Assembly: GCA_040954595.2 (NCBI GenBank)
Contig: CM082593.2
Location: 9,982,001 to 10,046,000, forward strand
Reading direction: 5' to 3'
Source: Balanoglossus misakiensis
Lineage: Eukaryota > Hemichordata
DNA: 64,000 nucleotides
Notes under the pieces: model-generated
The model's database searches: none
What the model was told of the DNA's origin: nothing
Seen by the model: only the letters and a program-made list of their open reading frames with translations
Made by a program: the position numbers and the translations under genes
In this document: positions 10,371 to 24,000 of the stretch, in pieces
Position numbering within the stretch: the stretch's first letter is position 1
Layout: each line of letters begins with the position of its first letter

Positions 10371-12500
10371 GACATGACATAACCCAAATATTTTTATAAT
10401 TTTGGCAATGACCCTTGAACTACTTGGATATGTCTCTTGTTAAAAAGCACAACAGACATTATTTTGTTTACGTGACTACTATTGCTGCCAGGACATAACC
10501 CAAATATTTTGATAATTTTGGCAATGGCCCTTGATCTACTTGGATATGTCTCTTGTTAAAAAAGCACAACAGTCATGATTGTGTTCACACAAGTTTTATT
10601 GCTGCCAGGACATAACCCAAATATTTTTTATAATTTTGGCCATGACCCTTGATCTACTTGGATATGTCTCTTGTTAAAAAGCACAACAGTCATGATTTTG
10701 TTTACGTGACTACTATTGCTGCCAGGACTTAACCCAAATATTTTGATAATCTTGGCAATGACCCTTGATCTACTTGGATATGTCTCTTGATAAAAAGCAC
10801 AACAGTCATGATTGTGTTCACACGAGTTTTATTGCTGCCAGGACATAACCCAAATATTTTGATAATTTTGGCCATGACCCTTGATCTACTTGGATATGTC
10901 TCTTGTTAAAAAGCACAACAGTCATGATTTTGTTTACGTGACTACTATTGCTGCCAGGACTTAACCCAAATATTTTGATAATTTTGGCAATGACCCTTGA
11001 TCTTCTTGGATATGTCTCTTGTTAAAGAGCACAACAGTCATGATTGTGTTCACACGTGTTTTATTGCTGTCAGGACATAACCCAAATATTTTGATAATTT
11101 TGGCAATGACCCTTGATCTACTTGGATATGTCTCTTGTTAAAAAGCACATCAGTCATGATTTTGTTAACATGAGTTTTATTGCTGCCAGGACATAACACA
11201 AATATTTTGATAATTTTGGCAATGACCCTTGATCTACTTGGATATGTCTCTTGTTAAAAAGCACATCAGTCATGATTTTGTTAACATGAGTTTTATTGCT
11301 GCCAGGACATACACCAAATATTTTGATAATTTTGGCAATGACTCTTGATCTACTTGGATATGTCTCTTGTTAAAAAGCACAACAGTCATTATTTTGTTCA
11401 CATGAGTTTTATTGCTGCCAGGACATAACCTAAATATTTTGATAATTTTGGGAATGACCCTTGATCTACTTGGATATGTCTCTTGATAAAAAGCACAACA
11501 GTCATGATTGTGTTCACACGAGTTTTATTGCTGCCAGGACATAACCCAAATATTTTGATAATTTTGGCCATGACCCTTGATCTACTTGGATATTTCTCTT
11601 GTTAAAAAGCACAACAGTCATGATTTTGTTTACGTGACTACTATTGCTGCCAGGACTTAACCCAAATATTTTGATAATTTTGGCAATGACCCTTGATCTA
11701 CTTGGATATGTCTCTTGATAAAAAGCACAACGGTCATGATTGTGCTCACATGAGTTTTATTGCTGCCAGGACATATACCAAATATTTTGATAATTTTGGC
11801 AATGACTCTTGATCTACTTGGATATGTCTCTTGTTAAAAAGCACAAAAGTCATTATTTTGTTCACATGAGTTTTATTGCTGCCAGGACATAACCCAAATA
11901 TTTTGATAATTATGGCAATGACCCTTGATCTTCTTGGATATGTCTCTTGTTAAAGAGCACAACAGTCATGATTGTGTTCACACGAGTTTTATTGCTGTCA
12001 GGACATAACCCAAATATTTTGATAATTTTGGCAATGACCCTTGATCTACTTGGATATGTCTCTTGTTAAAAAGCACAACAGTCATGATTGTGTTCACATG
12101 AGTTTTATTGCTGCCAGGACATAACCCAAATATTTTGATAATTTTGGTAATGACCCTTGATCTTCTTGGATATGTCTCTTGTTAAAAAGCACAACAGTCA
12201 TTATTTTGTTCACATGAGTTTTATTGCTGACATGACATAACCCAAATATTTTGATAATTTTGGCAATGACCCTTGAACTACTTGGATATGTCTCTTGTTA
12301 AAAAGCACAACAGACATTATTTTGTTTACGTGACTACTATTGCTGCCAGGACATAACCCAAATATTTTGATAATTTTGGCAATGGCCCTTGATCTACTTG
12401 GATATGTCTCTTGTTAAAAAAGCACAACAGTCATGATTGTGTTCACACAAGTTTTATTGCTGCCAGGACATAACCCAAATATTTTTTATAATTTTGGCCA
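10371..12500. repeat. Satellite-1 higher-order duplication, period ~1,858 bp
   Basis: Rare variants recur in the same order: 'gacatgacat' at 10,371 and 12,229, and 'attttttata' at 10,623 and 12,481, both 1,858 apart (16 monomers plus 2 bases). The extra A in 'ttaaaaaagcac' also recurs with this spacing. Confidence 0.85.
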
Positions 12501-15500
12501 TGACCCTTGATCTACTTGGATATGTCTCTTGTTAAAAAGCACAACAGTCATGATTTTGTTTACGTGACTACTATTGCTGCCAGGACTTAACCCAAATATT
12601 TTGATAATCTTGGCAATGACCCTTGATCTACTTGGATATGTCTCTTGATAAAAAGCACAACAGTCATGATTGTGTTCACACGAGTTTTATTGCTGCCAGG
12701 ACATAACCCAAATATTTTGATAATTTTGGCCATGACCCTTGATCTACTTGGATATGTCTCTTGTTAAAAAGCACAACAGTCATGATTTTGTTTACGTGAC
12801 TACTATTGCTGCCAGGACTTAACCCAAATATTTTGATAATTTTGGCAATGACCCTTGATCTTCTTGGATATGTCTCTTGTTAAATAGCACAACAGTCATG
12901 ATTGTGTTCACACGAGTTTTATTGCTGTCAGGACATAACCCAAATATTTTGATAATTTTGGCAATGACCCTTGATCTACTTGGATATGTCTCTTGTTAAA
13001 AAGCACATCAGTCATGATTTTGTTAACATGAGTTTTATTGCTGCCAGGACATACACCAAATATTTTGATAATTTTGGCAATGACTCTTGATCTACTTGGA
13101 TATGTCTCTTGTTAAAAAGCACAACAGTCATTATTTTGTTCACATGAGTTTTATTGCTGCCAGGACATAACCTAAATATTTTGATAATTTTGGCAATGAC
13201 CCTTGATCTACTTGGATATGTCTCTTGATAAAAAGCACAACAGTCATGATTGTGTTCACACGAGTTTTGTTGCTGCCAGGACATAACCCAAATATTTTGA
13301 TAATTTTGGCCATGACCCTTGATCTACTTGGATATTTCTCTTGTTAAAAAGCACAACAGTCATGATTTTGTTTACGTGACTACTATTGCTGCCAGGACTT
13401 AACCCAAATATTTTGATAATTTTGGCAATGACCCTTGATCTACTTGGATATGTCTCTTGATAAAAAGCACAACGGTCATGATTGTGCTCACATGAGTTTT
13501 ATTGCTGCCAGGACATATACCAAATATTTTGATAATTTTGGCAATGACTCTTGATCTACTTGGATATGTCTCTTGTTAAAAAGCACAAAAGTCATTATTT
13601 TGTTCACATGAGTTTTATTGCTGCCAGGACATAACCCAAATATTTTGATAATTATGGCAATGACCCTTGATCTTCTTGGATATGTCTCTTGTTAAAGAGC
13701 ACAACAGTCATGATTGTGTTCACACGAGTTTTATTGCTGTCAGGACATAACCCAAATATTTTGATAATTTTGGCAATGACCCTTGATCTACTTGGATATG
13801 TCTCTTGTTAAAAAGCACATCAGTCATGATTTTGTTAACATGAGTTTTATTGCTGCCAGGACATACACCAAATATTTTGATAATTTTGGCAATGACTCTT
13901 GATCTACTTGGATATGTCTCTTGTTAAAAAGCACAACAGTCATTATTTTGTTCACATGAGTTTTATTGCTGCCAGGACATAACCTAAATATTTTGATCAT
14001 TATGGCAATGACCCTTGAACTACTTGGATATGTCTCTTGATAAAAAGCCCAACAGTCATTATTTTGTTCACATGAGTTTTATTGCTGCCATGACATAACC
14101 CGAATATTTTGATAATTTTGGCAATGACTCTTGATCTACTTGGATATGTCTCTTGTTAAAAAGCACAACAGTCATTATTTTGTTCACATGAGTTTTATTG
14201 CTGCCAGGACATAACCCAAATATTTTGATAATTATGCAATGACCCTTGATCTTCTTGGATATGTCTCTTGTTAAAGAGCACAACAGTCATGATTGTGTTC
14301 ACACGAGTTTTATTGCTGTCAGGACATAACCCAAATATTTTAATAATTTTGGCAATGACCCTTGATCTACTTGGATATGTGTCTTGTTAAAAAGCACAAC
14401 AGTCATGATTGTGTTCACACGAGTTTTATTGCTGCCAGGACATAACCCAAATATTTTGATACTTTTGGCAATGACTCTTGATCTACTTGGATATGTCTCT
14501 TGTTAAAAAGCACAACAGTCATTATTTTGTTCACATGAGTTTTATTGCTGCCAGGACATAACCTAAATATTTTGATAATTATGGCAATGACCCTTGAACT
14601 ACTTGGATATGTCTCTTGATAAAAAGCCCAACAGTCATTATTTTGTTCACATGAGTTTTATTGCTGCCATGACATAACCCAAATATTTTGATAATTTTGG
14701 CAATGACCCTTGAACTACTTGGTATGTCTCTTGTTAAAAAGCACAACAGTCATTATTTTGTTCACATGAGTTTTATTGCTGCCAGGACATAACACAAGTA
14801 TTTTGATAATTTTGGCAATGACCCTTGATCTACTTGGATATGTCTCTTGTTAAAAAGCACAACAGTCATTATTGTGTTCACATGAGTTTTATTGCTGCCA
14901 GGACATAACCTAAATATTTTGATCATTATGGCAATGACCCTTGATCTACTTGGATATGTCTCTTGTTAAAAAGCACAACAGTCATGATTTTGTTTACGTG
15001 ACTACTATTGCTGCCAGGACTTAACCCAAATATTTTGATAATTTTGGCAATGACCCTTGATCTACTTGGATATGTCTCTTGATAAAAAGCACAACGGTCA
15101 TGATTGTGCTCACATGAGTTTTATTGCTGCCAGGACATATACCAAATATTTTGATAATTTTGGCAATGACTCTTGATCTACTTGGATATGTCTCTTGTTA
15201 AAAAGCACAAAAGTCATTATTTTGTTCACATGAGTTTTATTGCTGCCAGGACATAACCCAAATATTTTGATAATTATGGCAATGACCCTTGATCTTCTTG
15301 GATATGTCTCTTGTTAAAGAGCACAACAGTCATGATTGTGTTCACACGAGTTTTATTGCTGTCAGGACATAACCCAAATATTTTGATAATTTTGGCAATG
15401 ACCCTTGATCTACTTGGATATGTCTCTTGTTAAAAAGCACATCAGTCATGATTTTGTTAACATGAGTTTTATTGCTGCCAGGACATACACCAAATATTTT

Positions 15501-16720
15501 GATAATTTTGGCAATGACTCTTGATCTACTTGGATATGTCTCTTGTTAAAAAGCACAACAGTCATTATTTTGTTCACATGAGTTTTATTGCTGCCAGGAC
15601 ATAACCTAAATATTTTGATCATTATGGCAATGACCCTTGAACTACTTGGATATGTCTCTTGATAAAAAGCCCAACAGTCATTATTTTGTTCACATGAGTT
15701 TTATTGCTGCCAGGACATAACCCGAATATTTTGATAATTATGGCAATGACTCTTGATCTACTTGGATATGTCTCTTGTTAAAAAGCACAACAGTCATTAT
15801 TTTGTTCACATGAGTTTTATTGCTGCCAGGACATAACCCAAATATTTTGATAATTATGCAATGACCCTTGATCTTCTTGGATATGTCTCTTGTTAAAGAG
15901 CACAACAGTCATGATTGTGTTCACACGAGTTTTATTGCTGTCAGGACATAACCCAAATATTTTAATAATTTTGGCAATGACCCTTGATCTACTTGGATAT
16001 GTGTCTTGTTAAAAAGCACAACAGTCATGATTGTGTTCACACGAGTTTTATTGCTGCCAGGACATAACCCAAATATTTTGATACTTTTGGCAATGACTCT
16101 TGATCTACTTGGATATGTCTCTTGTTAAAAAGCACAACAGTCATTATTTTGTTCACATGAGTTTTATTGCTGCCAGGACATAACCTAAATATTTTGATAA
16201 TTATGGCAATGACCCTTGAACTACTTGGATATGTCTCTTGATAAAAAGCCCAACAGTCATTATTTTGTTCACATGAGTTTTATTGCTGCCATGACATAAC
16301 CCAAATATTTTGATAATTTTGGCAATGACCCTTGAACTACTTGGATATGTCTCTTGTTAAAAAGCACAACAGTCATTATTTTGTTCACATGAGTTTTATT
16401 GCTGCCAGGACATAACACAAGTATTTTGATAATTTTGGCAATGACCCTTGATCTACTTGGATATGTCTCTTGTTAAAAAGCACAACAGTCATTATTGTGT
16501 TCACATGAGTTTTATTGCTGCCAGGACATAACCAAAATATTTTGATAATTTTGGCAATGACCCTTGATCTACTTGGATATGTCTCTTGTTAAAAAGCACA
16601 ACAGTCATGATTTTGTTTACGTGACTACTATTGCTGCCAGGACATAACCCAAATATTTTGATAATTTTGGCAATGACCCTTGATCTACTTGGATATGTCT
16701 CTTGTTAAAAAGCACAACAG
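11731..16720. repeat. Satellite-1 higher-order blocks, periods ~1,742 and ~1,622 bp
   Basis: The private variant 'CGGTCATGATTGTGCTCACA' is found at 11,731, 13,473 and 15,095 (spacings 1,742 and 1,622, about 15 and 14 monomers). The one-base-deleted 'ATTATGCAATGACCC' recurs at 14,231 and 15,853, again 1,622 apart. The two spacings differ by 120 bases, about one monomer. Confidence 0.85.
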
Positions 16721-19700
16721 TCATGATTGTGTTCACACGAGTTTTATTGCTGCCAGGACATAACCCAAATATTTTGATAATTTTGGCAATGACCCTTGAT
16801 CTACTTGGATATGTCTCTTGATAAAAAGCCCAACAGTCATTATTTTGTTCACATGAGTTTTATTGCTGCCATGACATAACCCAAATATTTTGATAATTTT
16901 CGCAATGACCCTTGAACTACTTGGATATGTCTCTTGTTAAAAAGCACAACAGTCATTATTTTGTTCACATGAGTTTTATTGCTGCCAGGACATAACACAA
17001 ATATTTTGATAATTTTGGCAATGACCCTTGATCTACTTGGATATGTCTCTTGTTAAAAAGCACAACAGTCATTATTGTGTTCACATGAGTTTTATTGCTG
17101 CCAGGACATAACCAAAATATTTTGATAATTTTGGCAATGACCCTTGATCTACTTGGATATGTCTCTTGTTAAAAAGCACAACAGTCATGATTTTGTTTAC
17201 GTGACTACTATTGCTGCCAGGACATAACCCAAATATTTTGATAATTTTGGCAATGACCCTTGATCTACTTGGATATGTCTCTTGTTAAAAAGCACAACAG
17301 TCATGATTGTGTTCACACGAGTTTTATTGCTGCCAGGACATAACCCAAATATTTTGATAATTTTGGCAATGACCCTTGATCTACTTGGATATGTCTCTTG
17401 ATAAAAAGCACAACAGTCATGATTGTGTTCACATGAGTTTTATTGCTGCCAGGACATAACCCAAATATTTTGATAATTTTGGTAATGACCCTTGATCTTC
17501 TTGGATATGTCTCTTGTTAAAAAGCACAACAGTCATGATTGTGTTCACACGAGTTTTATTGCTGCCAGGACATAACCCAAATATTTTGATAATTTTGGCA
17601 ATGACCCTTGATCTACTTGGATATGTCTCTTGTTAAAAAGCACATCAGTCATGATTTTGTTAACATGAATTTTATTGCTGCCAGGACATATACCAAATAT
17701 TTTGATAATTTTGGCAATGACTCTTGATCTACTTGGATATGTCTCTTGTTAAAAAGCACAACAGTCATTATTTTGTTCACATGAGTTTTATTGCTGCCAG
17801 GACATAACCTAAATATTTTGATAATTATGGCAATGACCCTTGAACTACTTGGATATGTCTCTTGATAAAAAGCCCAACAGTCATTATTTTGTTCACATGA
17901 GTTTTATTGCTGCCATGACATAACCCAAATATTTTGATAATTTTGGCAATGACTATTGATCTACTTGGAAAAGTCTCTTGTTAAAAAGCACAACAGTCAT
18001 TATTTTGTTCACATGAGTTTTATTGCTGCCAGGACATAACCCAAATATTTTGATAATTATGGCAATGACCCTTGATCTTCTTGGATATGTCTCTTGTTAA
18101 AGAGCACAACAGTCATGATTGTGTTCACACGAGTTTTATTGCTGTCAGGACATAACCCAAATATTTTGATAATTTTGGCAATGACCCTTGATCTACTTGG
18201 ATATGTCTCTTGTTAAAAAGCACATCAGTCATGATTTTGTTAACATGAGTTTTATTGCTGCCAGGACATACAGCAACTATTTTGATAATTTTGGCAATGA
18301 CTCTTGATATACTTGGATATGTCTCTTGTTAAAAAGCACAACAGTCATTATTTTGTTCACATGAGTTTTATTGCTGCCAGGACATAACCTAAATATTTTG
18401 ATAATTATGGCAATGACCCTTGAACTACTTGGATATGTCTCTTGATAAAAAGGCCAACAGTCATTATTTTGTTCACATGAGTTTTATTGCTGCCATGACA
18501 TAACCCAAATATTTTGATAATTTTGGCAATGACCCTTGAACTACTTGGATATGTCTCTTGTTAAAAAGCACAACAGTCATTATTTTGTTCACGTGAGTTT
18601 TATTGCTGCCAGGACATAACACAAATATTTTGATAATTTTGGCAATGACCCTTGATCTACTTGGATATGTCTCTTGTTAAAAAGCACAACAGTCATTATT
18701 GTGTTCACATGAGTTTTATTGCTGCCAGGACATAACCAAAATATTTTGATAATTTTGGCAATGACCCTTGATCTACTTGGATATGTCTCTTGTTAAAAAG
18801 CACAACAGTCATGATTTTGTTTACGTGACTACTATTGCTGCCAGGACATAACCCAAATATTGTGATAATTTTGGCAATGACCCTTGATCTTCTTGGATAT
18901 GTCTCTTGTTAAAAAGCACAACAGTCATGATTGTGTTCACACGAGTTTTATTGCTGCCAGGACATAACCCAAATATTTTGATAATTTTGGCAATGACCCT
19001 TGATCTACTTGGATATGTCTCTTGATAAAAAGCACAACAGTCATGATTGTGTTCACATGAGTTTTATTGCTGCCAGGACATAACCCAAATATTTTGATAA
19101 TTTTGGTAATGACCCTTGATCTTCTTGGATATGTCTCTTGTTAAAAAGCACAACAGTCATGATTGTGTTCACACGAGTTTTATTGCTGCCAGGACATAAC
19201 CCAAATATTTTGATAATTTTGGCAATGACCCTTGATCTACTTGGATATGTCTCTTGTTAAAGAGCACATCAGTCATGATTTTGTTAACATGAATTTTATT
19301 GCTGCCAGGACATAACCCAAATATTTTGATAATTTTGGCCATGACCCTTGATCTACTTCGATATGTCTCTTGTTAAAAAGCACAACAGTCATGATTTTGT
19401 TAACATGAGTTTTATTGCTGCCAGGACATACACCAAATATTTTGATAATTTTGGCAATGACTCTTGATCTACTTCGATATGTCTCTTGTTAAAAAGCACA
19501 ACAGTCATGATTTTGTTAACATGAGTTTTATTGCTGCCAGGACATACACCAAATATTTTGATAATTTTGGCAATGACTCTTGATCTACTTGGATATGTCT
19601 CTTGTTAAAAAGCACAACAGTCATGATTGTGCTCACATGCGTTTTATTGCTGCCAGGACATATACCAAATATTTTGATAATTTTGGCAATGACCCTTGAT

Positions 19701-21009
19701 CTACTTGGATATGTCTCTTGTTAAAAAGCACAACAGTCATTATTGTGTTCACATGAGTTTTATTGCTGCCAGGACATAACCAAAATATTTTGATAATTTT
19801 GGCAATGACCCTTGATCTACTTGGATATGTCTCTTGTTAAAAAGCACAACAGTCATGATTTTGTTTACGTGACTACTATTGCTGCCAGGACATAACCCAA
19901 ATATTTTGATAATTTTGGCAATGACCCTTGATCTACTTGGATATGTCTCTTGTTAAAAAGCACAACAGTCATGATTGTGTTCACACGAGTTTTATTGCTG
20001 CCAGGACATAACCCAAATATTTTGATAATTTTGGCAATGACCCTTGATCTACTTGGATATGTCTCTTGATAAAAAGCACAACAGTCATGATTGTGTTCAC
20101 ATGAGTTTTATTGCTGCCAGGACATAACCCAAATATTTTGATAATTTGGTAATGACTCTTGATCTTCTTAGATATGTCTCTTGTTAAAAAGCACAACAGT
20201 CATGATTGTGTTCACACGAGTTTTATTGCTGCCAGGACATAACCCAAATATTTTGATAATTTTGGCAATGACCCTTGATCTACTTGGATATGTCTCTTGT
20301 TAAAAAGCACAACAGTCATTATTTTGTTCACATGAGTTTTATTGCTGCCAGGACATAACCTAAATATTTTGATAATTATGGCAATGACCCTTGAACTACT
20401 TGGATATGTCTCTTGATAAAAAGCCCAACAGTCATTATTTTGTTCACATGAGTTTTATTGCTGCCAGGACATATACCAAATATTTTGATAATTTTGGCAA
20501 TGACTCTTGATCTACTTGGATATGTCTCTTGTTAAAAAGCACAACAGTCATTATTTTGTTCACATGAGTTTTATTGCTGCCAGGACATAACCTAAATATT
20601 TTGATAATTATGGCAATGACCCTTGAACTACTTGGATATGTCTCTTGATAAAAAGCCCAACAGTCATTATTTTGTTCACATGAGTTTTATTGCTGCCATG
20701 GCATAACCCAAATATTTTGATAATTTTGGCAATGACTCTTGATCTACTTGGATATGTCTCTTGTTAAAAAGCACAACAGTCATTATTTTGTTCACGTGAG
20801 TTTTATTGCTGCCAGGACATACACCAACTATTTTGATAATTTTGGCAATGACTCTTGATCTACTTGGATATGTCTCTTGTTAAAAAGCACAACAGTCATT
20901 ATTTTGTTCACATGAGTTTTATTGCTGCCAGGACATAACCTAAATATTTTGATAATTATGGCAATGACCCTTGAACTACTTGGATATGTCTCTTGTTAAA
21001 AAGCACAAC

Positions 21010-24000
21010 AGTCATTATTGTGTTCACATGAGTTTTATTGCTGCCAGGACATAACCAAAATATTTTGATAATTTTGGCAATGACCCTTGATCTACTTGGA
21101 TATGTCTCTTGTTAAAAAGCACAACAGTCATGATTTTGTTTACGTGACTACTATTGCTGCCAGGACATAACCCAAATATTTTGATAATTTTGGCAATGAC
21201 CCTTGATCTACTTGGATATGTCTCTTGTTAAAAAGCACAACAGTCATGATTGTGTTCACACGAGTTTTATTGCTGCCAGGACATAACCCAAATATTTTGA
21301 TAATTTTGGCAATGACCCTTGATCTACTTGGATATGTCTCTTGATAAAAAGCACAACAGTCATGATTGTGTTCACATGAGTTTTATTGCTGCCAGGACAT
21401 AACCCAAATATTTTGATAATTTTGGTAATGACCCTTGATCTTCTTGGATATGTCTCTTGTTAAAAAGCACAACAGTCATGATTGTGTTCACACGAGTTTT
21501 ATTGCTGCCAGGACATAACCCAAATATTTTGATAATTTTGGCAATGACCCTTGATCTAATTGGATATGTCTCTTGTTAAAAAGCACATCAGTCATGATTT
21601 TGTTAACATGAATTTTATTGCTGCCAGGACATAACCCAAATATTTTTATAATTTTGGCCATGACCCTTGATCTACTTGGATATGTCTCTTGTTAAAAAGC
21701 CCAACAGTCATGATTTTGTTAACATGAGTTTTATTGCTGCCAGGACATAACCCAAATATTTTGATAATTATGGCAATGACCCTTGATCTTCTTGGATATG
21801 TCTCTTGTTAAAGAGCACAACAGTCATGATTGTGTTCACACGAGTTTTATTGCTGTCAGGACATAACCCAAATATTTTGATAATTTTGGCAATGACCCTT
21901 GATCTACTTGGATATGTCTCTTGTTAAAAAGCACATCAGTCATGATTTTGTTAACATGAGTTTTATTGCTGCCAGGACATACACCAGCTATTTTGATAAT
22001 TTTGGCAATGACTCTTGATCTACTTGGATATGTCTCTTGTTAAAAAGCACAACAGTCATTATTTTGTTCACATGAGTTTTATTGCTGCCAGGACATAACC
22101 TAAATATTTTGATAATTATGGCAATGACCCTTGAACTACTTGGATATGTCTCTTGATAAAAAGCCCAACAGTCATTATTTTGTTCACATGAGTTTTATTG
22201 CTGCCATGACATAACCCAAATATTTTGATAATTTTGGCAATGACCCTTGAACTACTTGGATATGTCTCTTGTTAAAAAGCACAACAGTCATGATTGTGTT
22301 CACACGAGTTTTATTGCTGCCAGGACATAACCCAAATATTTTGATAATTTTGGCAATGACCCTTGATCTACTTGGATGTGTCTCTTGTTAAAAAGCACAT
22401 CAGTCATGATTTTGTTAAAATGAATTTTATTGCTGCCAGGACATATACCAAATATTTTGATAATTTTGGCAATGACTCTTGATCTACTTGGATATGTCTC
22501 TTGTTAAAAAGCACAACAGTCATTATTTTGTTCACATGAGTTTTATTGCTGCCAGGACATAACCTAAATATTTTGATAATTATGGCAATGACCCTTGAAC
22601 TACTTGGATATGTCTCTTGATAAAAAGCCCAACAGTCATTATTTTGTTCACATGAGTTTTATTGCTGCCATGACATAACCCAAATATTTTGATAATTTTG
22701 GCAATGACTCTTGATCTACTTGGATATGTCTCTTGTTAAAAAGCACAACAGTCATTATTTTGTTCACGTGAGTTTTATTGCTGCCAGGACATAACCCAAA
22801 TATTTTGATAATTTTGGCAATGACTCTTGATCTACTTCGATATGTCTCTTGTTAAAAAGCACATCAGTCATGATTTTGTTAACATGAATTTTATTGCTGC
22901 CAGGACATATACCAAATATTTTGATAATTTTGGCAATGACTCTTGATCTACTTGGATATGTCTCTTGTTAAAAAGCACAACAGTCATTATTTTGTTCACA
23001 TGAGTTTTATTGCTGCCAGGACATAACCTAAATATTTTGATAATTATGGCAATGACCCTTGAACTACTTGGATATGTCTCTTGATAAAAAGCCCAACAGT
23101 CATTATTTTGTTCACATGAGTTTTATTGCTGCCATGACATAACCCAAATATTTTGATAATTTTGGCAATGACTCTTGATCTACTTGGATATGTCTCTTGT
23201 TAAAAAGCACAACAGTCATTATTTTGTTCACGTGAGTTTTATTGCTGCCAGGACATAACCCAAATATTTTGATAATTATGGCAATGACCCTTGATCTTCT
23301 TGGATATGTCTCTTGTTAAAGAGCACAACAGTCATGATTATGTTCACACGAGTTTTATTGCTGTCAGGACATAACCCAAATATTTTGATAATTTTGGCAA
23401 TGACCCTTGATCTACTTGGATATGTCTCTTGTTAAAATGCACATCAGTCATGATTTTGTTAACATGAGTTTTATTGCTGCCAGGACATACACCAACTATT
23501 TTGATAATTTTGGCAATGACTCTTGATCTACTTGGATATGTCTCTTGTTAAAAAGCACAACAGTCATTATTTTGTTCACATGAGTTTTATTGCTGCCAGG
23601 ACATAACCTAAATATTTTGATAATTATGGCAATGACCCTTGAACTACTTGGATATGTCTCTTGATAAAAAGCCCAACAGTCATTATTTTGTTCACATGAG
23701 TTTTATTGCTGCCATGACATAACCCAAATATTTTGATAATTTTGGCAATGACCCTTGAACTACTTGGATATGTCTCTTGTTAAAAAGCACAACAGTCATT
23801 ATTTTGTTCACATGAGTTTTATTGCTGCCAGGACATAACCCAAATATTTTGATAATTTTGGCAATGACCCTTGATCTACTTGGATATGTCTCTTGTTAAA
23901 AAGCACAACAGTCATTATTGTGTTCACATGAGTTTTATTGCTGCCAGGACATAACCAAAATATTTTGATAATTTTGGCAATGACCCTTGATCTACTTGGA

